A program made the position numbers and the translations under genes. From contig CAYVDH010000074.1 of assembly GCA_964450355.1 (NCBI GenBank), positions 1-16,585 on the forward strand: a stretch of 16,585 bases of DNA. Direction: 5' to 3'. The stretch comes from CAYVDH01 sp964450355. Its GTDB lineage: Bacteria; Bacteroidota; Bacteroidia; NS11-12g; UBA955. The notes below the pieces were generated by a model. It saw nothing but the letters and a program-made list of their open reading frames with translations, was not told the DNA's origin and did not search any database. This document shows, in pieces, positions 1-8,217 of the stretch (position 1 is its first letter; each line of letters begins with the position of its first letter).

Positions 1-1117
1 TATCAATATCTTTATTTTTTTTATCTTCTTTGATTTTTATGGAAGAATCAATAAATGAAAGTGCTTTAACAAAATCCTTTTTCCCATAATAAATAGATGA
101 AAAACTTTGAAAAACTTGGGCTCGTTCAATAAATAAATTATTATTTAAACATAACTCTAAAGCCGTATAAAGAGATTTGGCAGCTTTAGTGTATTGATGT
201 TGTTTTATATAAATATTGCCCTTTTCATTTTCAATTTCAATTGTCTTTGCTTCAGATTGGTATTCTTTATTATACTTTTCAGCACTCAATATGTATTTTA
301 AAGCATTATTATAATCACTTCTTAAATAGTTTACTTTGCTTATATCTATACTAATATCAATTAATTCTTCTAAATTTTTAGTTTGTTTTTTTGCTATGTT
401 AAGATTTTGAAAATGAATTGACATTGCTTTTTCAAATTCACCTAATGTTTTATAAATACTTGCAATGTTTGATTGTGTTTTTATTAAATCCTTGGCGCTA
501 AAAAGTGGATTTAGTTTAAAATATTTTAATGCCAAATTGTAATATTTTATTGCATTATCAAAGTTGCCATTTCTTTTTTCTATTAATCCTAAATTATTAT
601 AGGAAGAAGCCATCTCTGATTCATGTCCATTTTTTTCAAGTATAGATGTAGATTTTATAAAATATTCTTTTGCTTGTATTAAATTATTATTCTGAAAATA
701 AATTGAACCCAATCCATTTAATATGTACCAATATTCAGAATTGTATTCTTTTCCAATTTTCTTTTTCCATAAATTGGAGTTATTATCATATAGTTTTTTC
801 CCTTCTAAAAATAGATTTTCAGATCTTGTAAAATCCTTTAATTTCCTTAAATTTCCAGCTTTATAAATATAGCCCATGGCTAAGTAATGCTCAAATTTGT
901 TGCTTTTAGACAAATTAATACAAGAGTCAAAATAAAGATTTGAAACTGTCAGATTTAATTTTGAATATTCTCTTGCTGCAATAAAATAATTAAAAGCTCT
1001 ACAGGAATCGCTTTTGCATTTAATAATATTATCCTTAGCCAATTTTAAATTTTCATTTTCTTGGCAAAAAGCATTAAAGTTAAAAGTAATTATCAGTATT
1101 AAAAATACGAACTTCAT
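1..1117 (-). CDS. Exported TPR-repeat protein, C-terminus cut by window edge (possible sensor part of a TPR histidine kinase)
   Basis: I read an open frame from ATG at 1115-1117 to the window edge, 372 residues with no stop. Residues 1-19 are a signal peptide (MKFVFLILIITFNFNAFCQ). Residues about 40-365 are helical tetratricopeptide repeats; the clearest are at about 172-200 (NNLGLIEKRNGNFDNAIKYY), 212-240, 296-322 and 336-362. In Bacteroidota this layout is common in periplasmic TPR domains that continue into a transmembrane segment and a HisKA_3/HATPase kinase, and those kinases usually partner NarL/FixJ-type regulators such as the one at 8218. The visible part contains no kinase motif, so that role is inference. 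It follows the giant T9SS gene by 32 bp and has a possible promoter of its own. It could equally be a plain TPR lipoprotein-like or periplasmic protein. Confidence 0.85.
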   Translation of the reverse strand, partial: MKFVFLILIITFNFNAFCQENENLKLAKDNIIKCKSDSCRAFNYFIAAREYSKLNLTVSNLYFDSCINLSKSNKFEHYLAMGYIYKAGNLRKLKDFTRSENLFLEGKKLYDNNSNLWKKKIGKEYNSEYWYILNGLGSIYFQNNNLIQAKEYFIKSTSILEKNGHESEMASSYNNLGLIEKRNGNFDNAIKYYNLALKYFKLNPLFSAKDLIKTQSNIASIYKTLGEFEKAMSIHFQNLNIAKKQTKNLEELIDISIDISKVNYLRSDYNNALKYILSAEKYNKEYQSEAKTIEIENEKGNIYIKQHQYTKAAKSLYTALELCLNNNLFIERAQVFQSFSSIYYGKKDFVKALSFIDSSIKIKEDKKNKDID

Positions 1118-1134
1118 TATTATTTACAAGACTT

Positions 1135-1142
1135 CAAAAATA
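1135..1142 (-). promoter_or_regulatory. Bacteroidota-type -7 element for the TPR gene
   Basis: The minus strand reads TATTTTTG, a full match to the Bacteroidota -7 consensus TAnnTTTG. It lies 17 bp upstream of the TPR start codon. A TTG about 21 bp further upstream could serve as the -33 element; it lies inside the last codons of the giant gene. The TPR gene may therefore be transcribed on its own as well as by read-through. In such AT-rich DNA an eight-base match can occur by chance. Confidence 0.4.
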
Positions 1143-1149
1143 ATTTATT

Positions 1150-4100
1150 CTATTTAACAATAACAATTTTAGTTTGATAAAATGACCCATTGCCTGATAT
1201 TTGTATATAATATACCCCTTCACTTAATTCATTCACTTGTACACTATTTTCACCAACATGGATGTTTTCTGTTAAAATAAGTTTGCCCAAATTGTCATAA
1301 CATTTTAAGATTAAATTATCGTTTTCACTTACTATTTTAAGCCATTCATTGGCTGGGTTAGGATAAACTTTTAAATTTGTATAAGTTAAATCTTGGAGTG
1401 AAGTTGAATTGTCCCACGATGTCCAAGTACAACCATGTTGATTGGTTACACTCACATCATAAACTCCTTGTTGATTGGCTGTAATTGTTCTACTTGTTTT
1501 CCCTGCTAAGATATTTCTATTTAAGTACCATTGATAAGTACTGTAAACACTATCTGTCATTAATTGATTAAAGCCTGTACTTAAAATGATTACTTGATGC
1601 CTTGATCTTACAAACAAATTGTTTTCATATATGCTATCACATCCATTTACGGTATTAAATACTTTTAAATATTTTCCTGAACGAGTTAAAATATCTCCAA
1701 AGAAATTAATGTTGTCTCCTCCACAAATAGTATCATATTTAACAAAATGATAAGAAGGATTAATATTGATTTTAGTTATCCAAATGCTATCACATCCATT
1801 TGTAGTATTAAAGTTACTAGTGAATATCCCTGCAGTACTATATGTTTGACCATGTTTGGTAATGCTATTGCCTTGACAAAGTGTAAAGGTGTCTCTAAAT
1901 GTATAAATTGGATTGACAATAATTTTAGTAATCCATATACTATCACAACCTTTTGATGTACTAAAGGAATTGGTATAAATACCCGCTGCACTAAAGGTTT
2001 GACCATGTTTTGTGATGCTATTTCCTTGACATAAAACTAAAGTGTCTTTGAAGTAATAAATTGGATTGACATATACTTGAGTAATCCAGATACTATCACA
2101 GCCTTTATTGGTATTAAAGAGAGAAGTAAAACTACCTGCTAAACTAAATATTTGACCATGTTTAGAAATACTACTACCCTGACATAGAGTCAATGTATCT
2201 CTATATTTGTATGTTGGATTTACATTGATAATTGACGTTACAATACTATCGCATCCATTCTTATCTACAAGCGTTTCAATATATGTTCCTGAATTTTTCT
2301 TCCATGAATTACCTGTAAATACACTATCTAAATTACAAATGGTCCTATTTAATGTAACAGCATTAAGTGGTCTGACATTCAAATTCATATAAACAAAACT
2401 ATCACAATTAAATTTATTTTTTAACACCTTTAAATAAATGCCTGTTTGATGTAATTTTTGATTAAAGAATTGTAGAGTATCCTGTGCGCAAATAGTTTGA
2501 TATAAATGAGTACTATCAAGTGCTCGTATGGTTAAATTTGTTATTACTATACTATCACAACCTTTAGTTGCAATTAATGTATCATAATAGCTTTTATTCA
2601 GTTTTTTAAAGTAACCACCTGACAGAAAACTATCGCCATAACAAATGACTGGATTAAGTGTTACTAAAATTTTATTTTCTACATTCAAGTTAAGAGTAAA
2701 TAGGCTATCACATCCTTTAATTGTAGCATAACTTGCTGTGTAAACACCAGTTGTTTTTTTGTAAGACCCTTGAAAATATACACTATCACCCGAGCAAAGT
2801 CCTAAGTTAGTAGTAGAATGATAAGTAGGATTCACAATGATTTTGGTAATCCATGTACTGTCACATCCTTTTATTGTTGTGAATTTAATAGTATAAGTTC
2901 CTGCTGTTTTAAAGGTTTTTGTATGCTTTAATACTGAATCGCCATTACAAAATGTAAAAGTATCTCTGAAAGTATAAACAGGATTTACATTGATTTTGGT
3001 AATCCATGTACTATCACATCCTTTTATTGTTGAGAATTTGGTTGTATAAGTTCCTGCTGTTTTAAAGGTTTTTGTATGCTTTAATACAGAATCGCCATTG
3101 CACAAAGTAAAGGTATCTCTGAATGTGTAAACTGGATTCACATTGATTTTAGTTATCCAAGAGCTATCACAACCTTTGTTAGTAAAGAATTTGGTTGTAT
3201 AAGTTCCTGCTGTCTTAAATGTTTTTGTATGCTTTAATACAGAATCGCCATTACACAAAGTAAAAGAATCTCTGAATGTGTACACTGGATTCACAATGAT
3301 TTTGGTTATCCATGTACTATCACAACCTTTTATTGTTGTGAATTTAGTAGTATAAGTTCCTGCTGTTTTAAATGTTTTAGTATGCTTTAATGCAGAATCG
3401 CCATTACATAATGTAAAAGTATCTCTGAAAGTATAAACAGGATTTACATTGATTTTAGTAATCCATGTACTGTCGCATCCTTTTATTGTTGTGAATTTAG
3501 TAGTGTAAGTTCCTGCTGTTTTAAAAGTTTTATTGTGTATTATTACTGAATCGCCATTGCAAAAAGTAAAAGTATCTCTGAATGTGTACACTGGATTCAC
3601 ATTGATTTTAGTTATCCAAGTGCTATCACATCCTTTTATTGTTGTGAATTTAGTAGTGTAAGTTCCTGCTGTTTTAAAGGTTTTAGTATGCTTTAATACA
3701 GAATCACCATTACACAAAGTAAAAGTATCTCTGAATGTGTACACTGGATTCACATTGATTTTGGTAATCCAAGTGCTGTCGCATCCTTTTATTGTTGTGA
3801 ATTTGGTAGTGTATGTTCCTGCTGTTTTAAATGTTTTAGTATGCTTTAATACAGAATCGCCATTGCACAAAGTAAAAGTATCTATGAATGTGTACACAGG
3901 ATTTACATTGATTTTGGTTATCCATGTACTGTCGCAACCTTTATTGGTGGTAAAGTTGGTTGTATAAGTTCCAGCTGTTTTAAATGTTTTTGTATGCTTT
4001 AATATAGAATCGCCATTACACAAAGTAAAAGTATCTCTGAATGTGTACACTGGATGTGTAGTTAAAATAAAAGTAGAAATACTATCGCATCCATATTGAT

Positions 4101-6951
4101 TAGTTCCATTGTAGGTATAAGTTCCAGATGTTTTTCTGTATAATCCATGTACTAAAACACTATCAGAACCACAAATGGATTGCCTTACAGTATCTTTACT
4201 TGAAGGGTGTATAATGATTGATTTTGTAAATTCACCTTTGCATTTAGTATTTGTTTTTTTTGTAAAACTTAATTTTATTTTAAAGGTATCTGCAGAATTA
4301 AAGGTGTGTAATAAACTGTCACTTGTTCCTTTTAAACTATTATCTACATGCCATTTATAGTTGAAAGAATCTTTACCCCAAATTCCAAATTTTGTAATGT
4401 CTTGCTTAAATTTGATTTGATTGCCTAGGCATAAATTATTATTAATAGTAAAATCAGCAGTGTCTAACATCGGACAATCTATTACTTCAAAAGTATCGAT
4501 ATGCCAAGTTGTATTGTGGGTATTAGACTGTTGTGCCCATACATGAACATAGTGGACGCCTAAACTTATATTAGAATCTAATGCATGAATAAATGTTGTA
4601 TTTATTGAATCTGTAGGTGAAATTGTTTTTTTGAAAGTATAAGGCAAATTGTGTAGAGAAGAATCAATTGAATATGTGTATGAGATTAATTTATTACTAT
4701 TAATTGAATCATGGATGAAAAATGGGTGCATTTGCCAAGGGCTATACAAATTGCCGCCTATATAAGTTCTTACCAACAAGGCATGATGACCAAGTGTTAA
4801 ATGATCTATATTAATTTGAGATAAAATATCTATTGAATCTGATGGAGATATGGCTATTTGAGTCCATTTTTCTTTTGCTGTGTCTTTATCAAATGTGTAT
4901 TCTAGTTTTTCTATATCACCTAATGAATCACCTTTGATATAAAATGGGTGCATTTGCCAAGGACTGTATAAATTACTGCCTATATAAGTTCTTACCAACA
5001 AGGCATGATGACCAAGTGATAAATGATCTATATTGATTTGAGATAAAATATCTATTGAATCTGATGGAGATATGGCTATTTGAGTCCATTTGTCTCTTGC
5101 TGTGTCTTTATCAAATGTGTATTCTAGTTTTTCAATATCGCCTAATGAATCGCCTTTGATAAAAAATGGGTGCATTTGCCAAGGACTATATAAATTGCCG
5201 CCAATATAAGTTCTTACCAACAAGGTATGATGACCAAGTGTTAAATGATCTATATTGATTTGAGATAAAATATCTATTGAATCTGATGGAGAAATGGCTA
5301 TTTGAGTCCATTTGTCTCTTGCTGTGTCTTTATCAAATGTGTATTCTAGTTTTTCAATATCGCCTAATGAATCGCCTTTGATATAAAATGGGTGCATTTG
5401 CCAAGTGCTATATAAGCCATTACTTAATTTAGTTCTTACTAAAAGACTATGTGCTCCAGTGGGTAAATTATCAATATTGACTTCAAAAAACATATCTACT
5501 GTATCATTTGGTGTAAATGAAACTTGATTCCATGAATTACTATCTGTTTCAAAAGCATATTCAACATTAGAAAAATTATAAAAATTTGCATCGGGCTTTA
5601 CATTAAATAATTCAGACGTATGATACGACCATACTCCTGAAGTACTTCTCATACTTATAATTAAAGTATGTGCAGTTAGGCTCATTGAATCCAATGATAA
5701 ATACAAAGTAGTATCAATTAATGATTTATCCCCAACAAACAATAGTTTTTGATTGCCCTCATGTAGTTGAAAAGTGGTATCAAAACTGTAAAAAACACTA
5801 TCTATTGTTGCACAATACAAATTAAAATTATTGCAAGCAAAGGTGTCTTTTTGAGTATTTAATTTTAATTGTAGTTTTAAAGTATCTTTATTGATTACTT
5901 TACTGGGAACTTTAATATTTTCTACTGTAATGCTGTTGTTTTTTTGTCCATGAGCTCGATAAAGGTCTATTCCACCTGATACACCAATATCTTTGCTATC
6001 AGTTCCTGAATTTTTGCCTATCGAACTGTTTTTTAAAGCAAAATTATCAGGATCATTGAAATAAAAAGGAATGGTATGCGAATAATTATCGTGAAATTTA
6101 AAACTAACAAAAGTATCGTTAAAATTTCCTGTATCTTGTAAATTGGTAGGAGAATTAAACCTACTGTAAGTTATATTTTTATTGTATTTACAATTATACG
6201 CTAAAGTGTCAAAAGCAGCCCTGTCATCAATTTCACTCCAAAAAATATTGTTTTCGATAATAGCACTTGAATTTTTAAAAAACACAAAGCCATACTTTGG
6301 AGCATATTTATTGCCATTTTCTCTTTCTAGAAAAATGTTATTTAAAATTTGATTGCTTGAATCTGCACCATCTACAAATGGATAGATAGTGCCAGATAAC
6401 GCTGTAAATTGAAATTTTTCGATGTGATTATTTGCAATTTTATTAAAGTTAGAGGTTGCATAAAAAAGTAAGTACTCATTTTTTGAAAAATTAAAATTGT
6501 TTCCAATAAGTTTATTTGAATCACTGTTTAAAATTAAATGACTTGAAATGTAACAATTATTTATAGTTGTACTATTGCCATTGATTGTGATAAAATTTGA
6601 GGTGATTTGCAATCCTTCTAAAACACTTGCCCTATTACTAATTACAATACTACTTAAACTAATTATAGCTTGAGAACCATTGCTACTTATATTTTTTTGA
6701 GAATAAATATACAATCTTTTATTTACAGTAAATCCATCATAGGGAGTTTGCGAAGGCATAATATAAATAGTATCTCCATCTGATGCAGCAGAAATAGCGG
6801 AGGAAACAGTTCTATATTTACAATATACACCATAGTTATTATCTACTACATAGGTTCTATTAACAATAGAAGGTGGAATGTAAAAGGCAAACAATTGATT
6901 TGACAATAGACAAATTAAAATAAAAATTGCTTTTTTATAAATCAAATTCAT
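1150..6951 (-). CDS. Giant T9SS-secreted repeat protein with N-terminal parallel beta-helix
   Basis: A 1933-residue cell-surface or released protein. In order: signal peptide (1-22, ending LFA); right-handed parallel beta-helix of the pectin-lyase/NosD type (about 35-330, with IIENNIFWSE-like rungs); six 74-residue beta-sandwich modules (about 379-824, core LEYTFDKDTA...LLVRTYIGGNLYSPWQMHPF); a PKD-like domain (about 826-916); seventeen 51-residue cysteine-pair modules (917-1783); an Ig-like domain (about 1784-1845, YQWYLN...GVYDVSVTNQHGC); and a T9SS type A sorting domain (about 1858-1933, LKVYPNPANEWLKI...GVYYIQISG...QTKIVIVK). The layout suits an adhesin or matrix protein held away from the cell on a long stalk. 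The beta-helix may bind or cleave polysaccharide, but I cannot identify catalytic residues. It lies 45 bp downstream of its short paralogue with no evident promoter between, so co-transcription is likely. Confidence 0.93.
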   Translation of the reverse strand: MNLIYKKAIFILICLLSNQLFAFYIPPSIVNRTYVVDNNYGVYCKYRTVSSAISAASDGDTIYIMPSQTPYDGFTVNKRLYIYSQKNISSNGSQAIISLSSIVISNRASVLEGLQITSNFITINGNSTTINNCYISSHLILNSDSNKLIGNNFNFSKNEYLLFYATSNFNKIANNHIEKFQFTALSGTIYPFVDGADSSNQILNNIFLERENGNKYAPKYGFVFFKNSSAIIENNIFWSEIDDRAAFDTLAYNCKYNKNITYSRFNSPTNLQDTGNFNDTFVSFKFHDNYSHTIPFYFNDPDNFALKNSSIGKNSGTDSKDIGVSGGIDLYRAHGQKNNSITVENIKVPSKVINKDTLKLQLKLNTQKDTFACNNFNLYCATIDSVFYSFDTTFQLHEGNQKLLFVGDKSLIDTTLYLSLDSMSLTAHTLIISMRSTSGVWSYHTSELFNVKPDANFYNFSNVEYAFETDSNSWNQVSFTPNDTVDMFFEVNIDNLPTGAHSLLVRTKLSNGLYSTWQMHPFYIKGDSLGDIEKLEYTFDKDTARDKWTQIAISPSDSIDILSQINIDHLTLGHHTLLVRTYIGGNLYSPWQMHPFFIKGDSLGDIEKLEYTFDKDTARDKWTQIAISPSDSIDILSQINIDHLSLGHHALLVRTYIGSNLYSPWQMHPFYIKGDSLGDIEKLEYTFDKDTAKEKWTQIAISPSDSIDILSQINIDHLTLGHHALLVRTYIGGNLYSPWQMHPFFIHDSINSNKLISYTYSIDSSLHNLPYTFKKTISPTDSINTTFIHALDSNISLGVHYVHVWAQQSNTHNTTWHIDTFEVIDCPMLDTADFTINNNLCLGNQIKFKQDITKFGIWGKDSFNYKWHVDNSLKGTSDSLLHTFNSADTFKIKLSFTKKTNTKCKGEFTKSIIIHPSSKDTVRQSICGSDSVLVHGLYRKTSGTYTYNGTNQYGCDSISTFILTTHPVYTFRDTFTLCNGDSILKHTKTFKTAGTYTTNFTTNKGCDSTWITKINVNPVYTFIDTFTLCNGDSVLKHTKTFKTAGTYTTKFTTIKGCDSTWITKINVNPVYTFRDTFTLCNGDSVLKHTKTFKTAGTYTTKFTTIKGCDSTWITKINVNPVYTFRDTFTFCNGDSVIIHNKTFKTAGTYTTKFTTIKGCDSTWITKINVNPVYTFRDTFTLCNGDSALKHTKTFKTAGTYTTKFTTIKGCDSTWITKIIVNPVYTFRDSFTLCNGDSVLKHTKTFKTAGTYTTKFFTNKGCDSSWITKINVNPVYTFRDTFTLCNGDSVLKHTKTFKTAGTYTTKFSTIKGCDSTWITKINVNPVYTFRDTFTFCNGDSVLKHTKTFKTAGTYTIKFTTIKGCDSTWITKIIVNPTYHSTTNLGLCSGDSVYFQGSYKKTTGVYTASYATIKGCDSLFTLNLNVENKILVTLNPVICYGDSFLSGGYFKKLNKSYYDTLIATKGCDSIVITNLTIRALDSTHLYQTICAQDTLQFFNQKLHQTGIYLKVLKNKFNCDSFVYMNLNVRPLNAVTLNRTICNLDSVFTGNSWKKNSGTYIETLVDKNGCDSIVTSIINVNPTYKYRDTLTLCQGSSISKHGQIFSLAGSFTSLFNTNKGCDSIWITQVYVNPIYYFKDTLVLCQGNSITKHGQTFSAAGIYTNSFSTSKGCDSIWITKIIVNPIYTFRDTFTLCQGNSITKHGQTYSTAGIFTSNFNTTNGCDSIWITKININPSYHFVKYDTICGGDNINFFGDILTRSGKYLKVFNTVNGCDSIYENNLFVRSRHQVIILSTGFNQLMTDSVYSTYQWYLNRNILAGKTSRTITANQQGVYDVSVTNQHGCTWTSWDNSTSLQDLTYTNLKVYPNPANEWLKIVSENDNLILKCYDNLGKLILTENIHVGENSVQVNELSEGVYYIQISGNGSFYQTKIVIVK
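1603..4203 (-). repeat. Seventeen tandem 153-bp coding repeats (51-residue cysteine-pair modules)
   Basis: Within the giant protein, the first module cysteine falls at residue 927 and then at every 51st residue up to 1743. The second cysteine of each module (motif GCDS, or NCDS in one) lies exactly 28 residues after the first. The consensus is roughly C-x-GDS-x(3)-H-x(3)-F-x(2)-AGTYT-x(10)-GCDS-x(2)-IT-x(3)-V-x-P. Eight neighbouring copies (2827-4050) are nearly identical in DNA, and three more (1756-2214) form a second similar group. The other six are diverged but keep the length. Modules ending in GCDS are common in Bacteroidota surface proteins. Confidence 0.93.
4708..5373 (-). repeat. Three near-identical tandem 222-bp coding repeats
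   Basis: These encode residues 527-748 of the giant protein as three 74-residue modules that differ at only a few positions (for example TARDKW against TAKEKW, and LTLGHHT against LSLGHHA). The WQMHPF motif recurs at residues 517, 591, 665 and 739, exactly 74 apart. Diverged copies precede (about 379-526) and follow (about 749-824), giving six modules. The pattern of an EYxFD start, a glycine-histidine turn, LLVRT and a final aromatic strand is a beta-sandwich module seen in other Bacteroidota secreted proteins; I do not recall a family name. Confidence 0.9.
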
Positions 6952-6996
6952 TTTGTAGTATTTATTAAATGGGTATAAGAAAGTAAATATTTGCGA

Positions 6997-8115
6997 TTAT
7001 TGCTCTGGTTTTCTAACCACAATTTTCACTTTAAGATTCGATTTTTTTCTAACCACAGGGTTTACAACAAAGAAATCATCAAACACTCCACAACCTGGTG
7101 TATTGCCCTCCATTGAAAAATTAAAATCGCCTCCAAACAGTCCAATATCTGTGCTGTCTGTAGATGCATTCTTGCCTAGTTTACCTGCTTTTAATCTAAA
7201 ATTATTATTTACATTAAAATCTGGCGGATTACTACTAGAAAAACTTGTTTCAAACTCAGGCATGGTATCGTTTATGTTTCCAGCACCTGGTAAGTTACGC
7301 ACTGAGCTATTGGCGCTATAGGTTAAATTGTTTCTAAAATTAGTATAAATGCTTCCAGTATCAAAACTAGTTCTACCACTGGCTTTACTCCATAAAATAT
7401 TGTTGTAAACTTTGACATAAGAATTACTAAAAAAATTAATACCTTTACCACTAGTGGTTTGAGTTTCTACCATTACGTTGTGGTTAAAAATATTGGAACT
7501 ATAACCATTTACTGCTACTGGGCTACCACCAGATTGAATAATTAAATTATTTAATATTTGATTATTTGAAGGGTATGCACCACCACTTTCAAAATAAAAA
7601 TTAGTAAAATCTGTTTTTAATACATTGCCTTGTATTATACAAGAACTTCCTCTAATATAAATAAAAAAGTCTCCATAATAAACATTCATGCGTGAAGCAT
7701 AATTATTAATAAAGTTAATGTAATTCCCTGTAAATGTTATTTGTCCTACATACGCTGGAACATTTATATAAAATCCACTAAAAATAGTATAATCAGACCC
7801 TGTATTAAAATTAATAGAACCATCAATCGTAGCACTTTTACTGCTTTCAAATTTGCTGGTATGTCCTCTTGAATAAATGTATAACTTTTTAGTAATGTTA
7901 ATATTTTCTGCGTAATGTTTATCAGTAGGCATAACAATGATGGTATCGCCAGCATTGGCGGCCGTTATAGCTGCACTAATAGTGGTATAATTAGCTTTTA
8001 CTCCTGTGGTATTATCAACTGTAATGATGGCACTTTTGCCATAAAATGGAAATATACCTATACACAACAACAGGTGCAGTTTTAATGATTTTTGAATTTT
8101 AAATAAGATTTGCAT
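6997..8115 (-). CDS. Short exported parallel beta-helix protein, paralogue of the giant protein's N-terminus
   Basis: About 372 residues from the chosen ATG (8113-8115). The open frame runs up to an ATG at 8167-8169, with another at 8131-8133. I prefer 8115 because the signal peptide (KIQKSLKLHLLLCIGIFPFYGKSA) then begins normally, an A-rich leader precedes it, and the furthest start would overlap the palindrome. The mature part matches the giant protein's beta-helix: VDNTTGV near the start, GDTIIVMP, KKLYIYS, NNILWSKASGRTSFDT and DSTDIGLFGG correspond to segments there. It stops with VKIVVRKPEQ, just where the giant protein passes into its repeats, and has no T9SS sorting domain. Export by the Sec signal only, to the periplasm or outer membrane, is therefore likely. 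First gene of the probable minus-strand operon. Function unknown. Confidence 0.88.
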   Translation of the reverse strand: MQILFKIQKSLKLHLLLCIGIFPFYGKSAIITVDNTTGVKANYTTISAAITAANAGDTIIVMPTDKHYAENINITKKLYIYSRGHTSKFESSKSATIDGSINFNTGSDYTIFSGFYINVPAYVGQITFTGNYINFINNYASRMNVYYGDFFIYIRGSSCIIQGNVLKTDFTNFYFESGGAYPSNNQILNNLIIQSGGSPVAVNGYSSNIFNHNVMVETQTTSGKGINFFSNSYVKVYNNILWSKASGRTSFDTGSIYTNFRNNLTYSANSSVRNLPGAGNINDTMPEFETSFSSSNPPDFNVNNNFRLKAGKLGKNASTDSTDIGLFGGDFNFSMEGNTPGCGVFDDFFVVNPVVRKKSNLKVKIVVRKPEQ

Positions 8116-8137
8116 GGTTATATTATTTTTCATGGTA

Positions 8138-8145
8138 CAAAAATG
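8138..8145 (-). promoter_or_regulatory. Possible -7 element for the beta-helix operon
   Basis: The minus strand reads CATTTTTG, one mismatch from TAnnTTTG. It lies 22 bp upstream of the preferred start at 8115 and 23 bp from the palindrome. Its placement puts the -33 region next to the palindrome, as expected if a regulator acts there. It is weak as a motif and rests mainly on position. Confidence 0.3.
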
Positions 8146-8168
8146 GAGGCTCTTAAAATAGTATTTCA

Positions 8169-8184
8169 TACACCCTAGGGTGTA
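8169..8184. promoter_or_regulatory. Perfect 16-bp palindrome, candidate operator of the divergent promoters
   Basis: TACACCCTAGGGTGTA is a perfect inverted repeat. Its C/G-rich arms stand out from the surrounding AT-rich DNA. It lies between the divergent response-regulator and beta-helix genes and covers the expected -33 region of the regulator promoter. Two 7-bp arms around a 2-bp centre match the 7-2-7 arrangement of NarL-family sites, and each arm (TACACCC) fits five of seven positions of the E. coli NarL heptamer TACYYMT. The adjacent NarL/FixJ-type protein is the obvious candidate to bind it. Assigning the binder is inference. Confidence 0.6.
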
Positions 8185-8200
8185 ATTTTTAGAAAAATAT

Positions 8201-8208
8201 TAAATTTG
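8201..8208 (+). promoter_or_regulatory. Bacteroidota -7 element of the response-regulator gene
   Basis: TAAATTTG matches TAnnTTTG fully. It ends 9 bp before the ATG at 8218. With the usual short distance from this element to the transcript start, the leader would be only a few bases long. No TTTG -33 element is present at the expected distance; the palindrome lies there instead, which suggests activator-dependent or autoregulated transcription. Confidence 0.5.
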
Positions 8209-8217
8209 CATACCTTC

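Noticed and set aside
3737..3967. Plus-strand open frames inside the repeat region (also near 1747, 2207 and 4175)
   Set aside because: They are antisense to the giant gene, repeat with its period, and encode nothing recognisable.
2827..4050. Regular direct repeats that could suggest a CRISPR array or satellite DNA
   Set aside because: The 153-bp period is a multiple of three, the frame is open throughout, and variation is mostly conservative in protein; these are coding modules.
6969..6975. ATGGGTA (TACCCAT on the minus strand), a NarL-like half-site upstream of the giant gene
   Set aside because: A single heptamer with no partner arm and no promoter element beside it; expected by chance.
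8116..8169. Upstream start (ATG at 8167-8169) for the short beta-helix protein
   Set aside because: It would place coding sequence against the palindrome and over the likely promoter, and put an extra segment before a normal signal peptide.
8206..8217. TTG start for the response regulator at 8206
   Set aside because: The TTG lies within the TAnnTTTG promoter element, and the family normally starts with the MKK-type residues at 8218.
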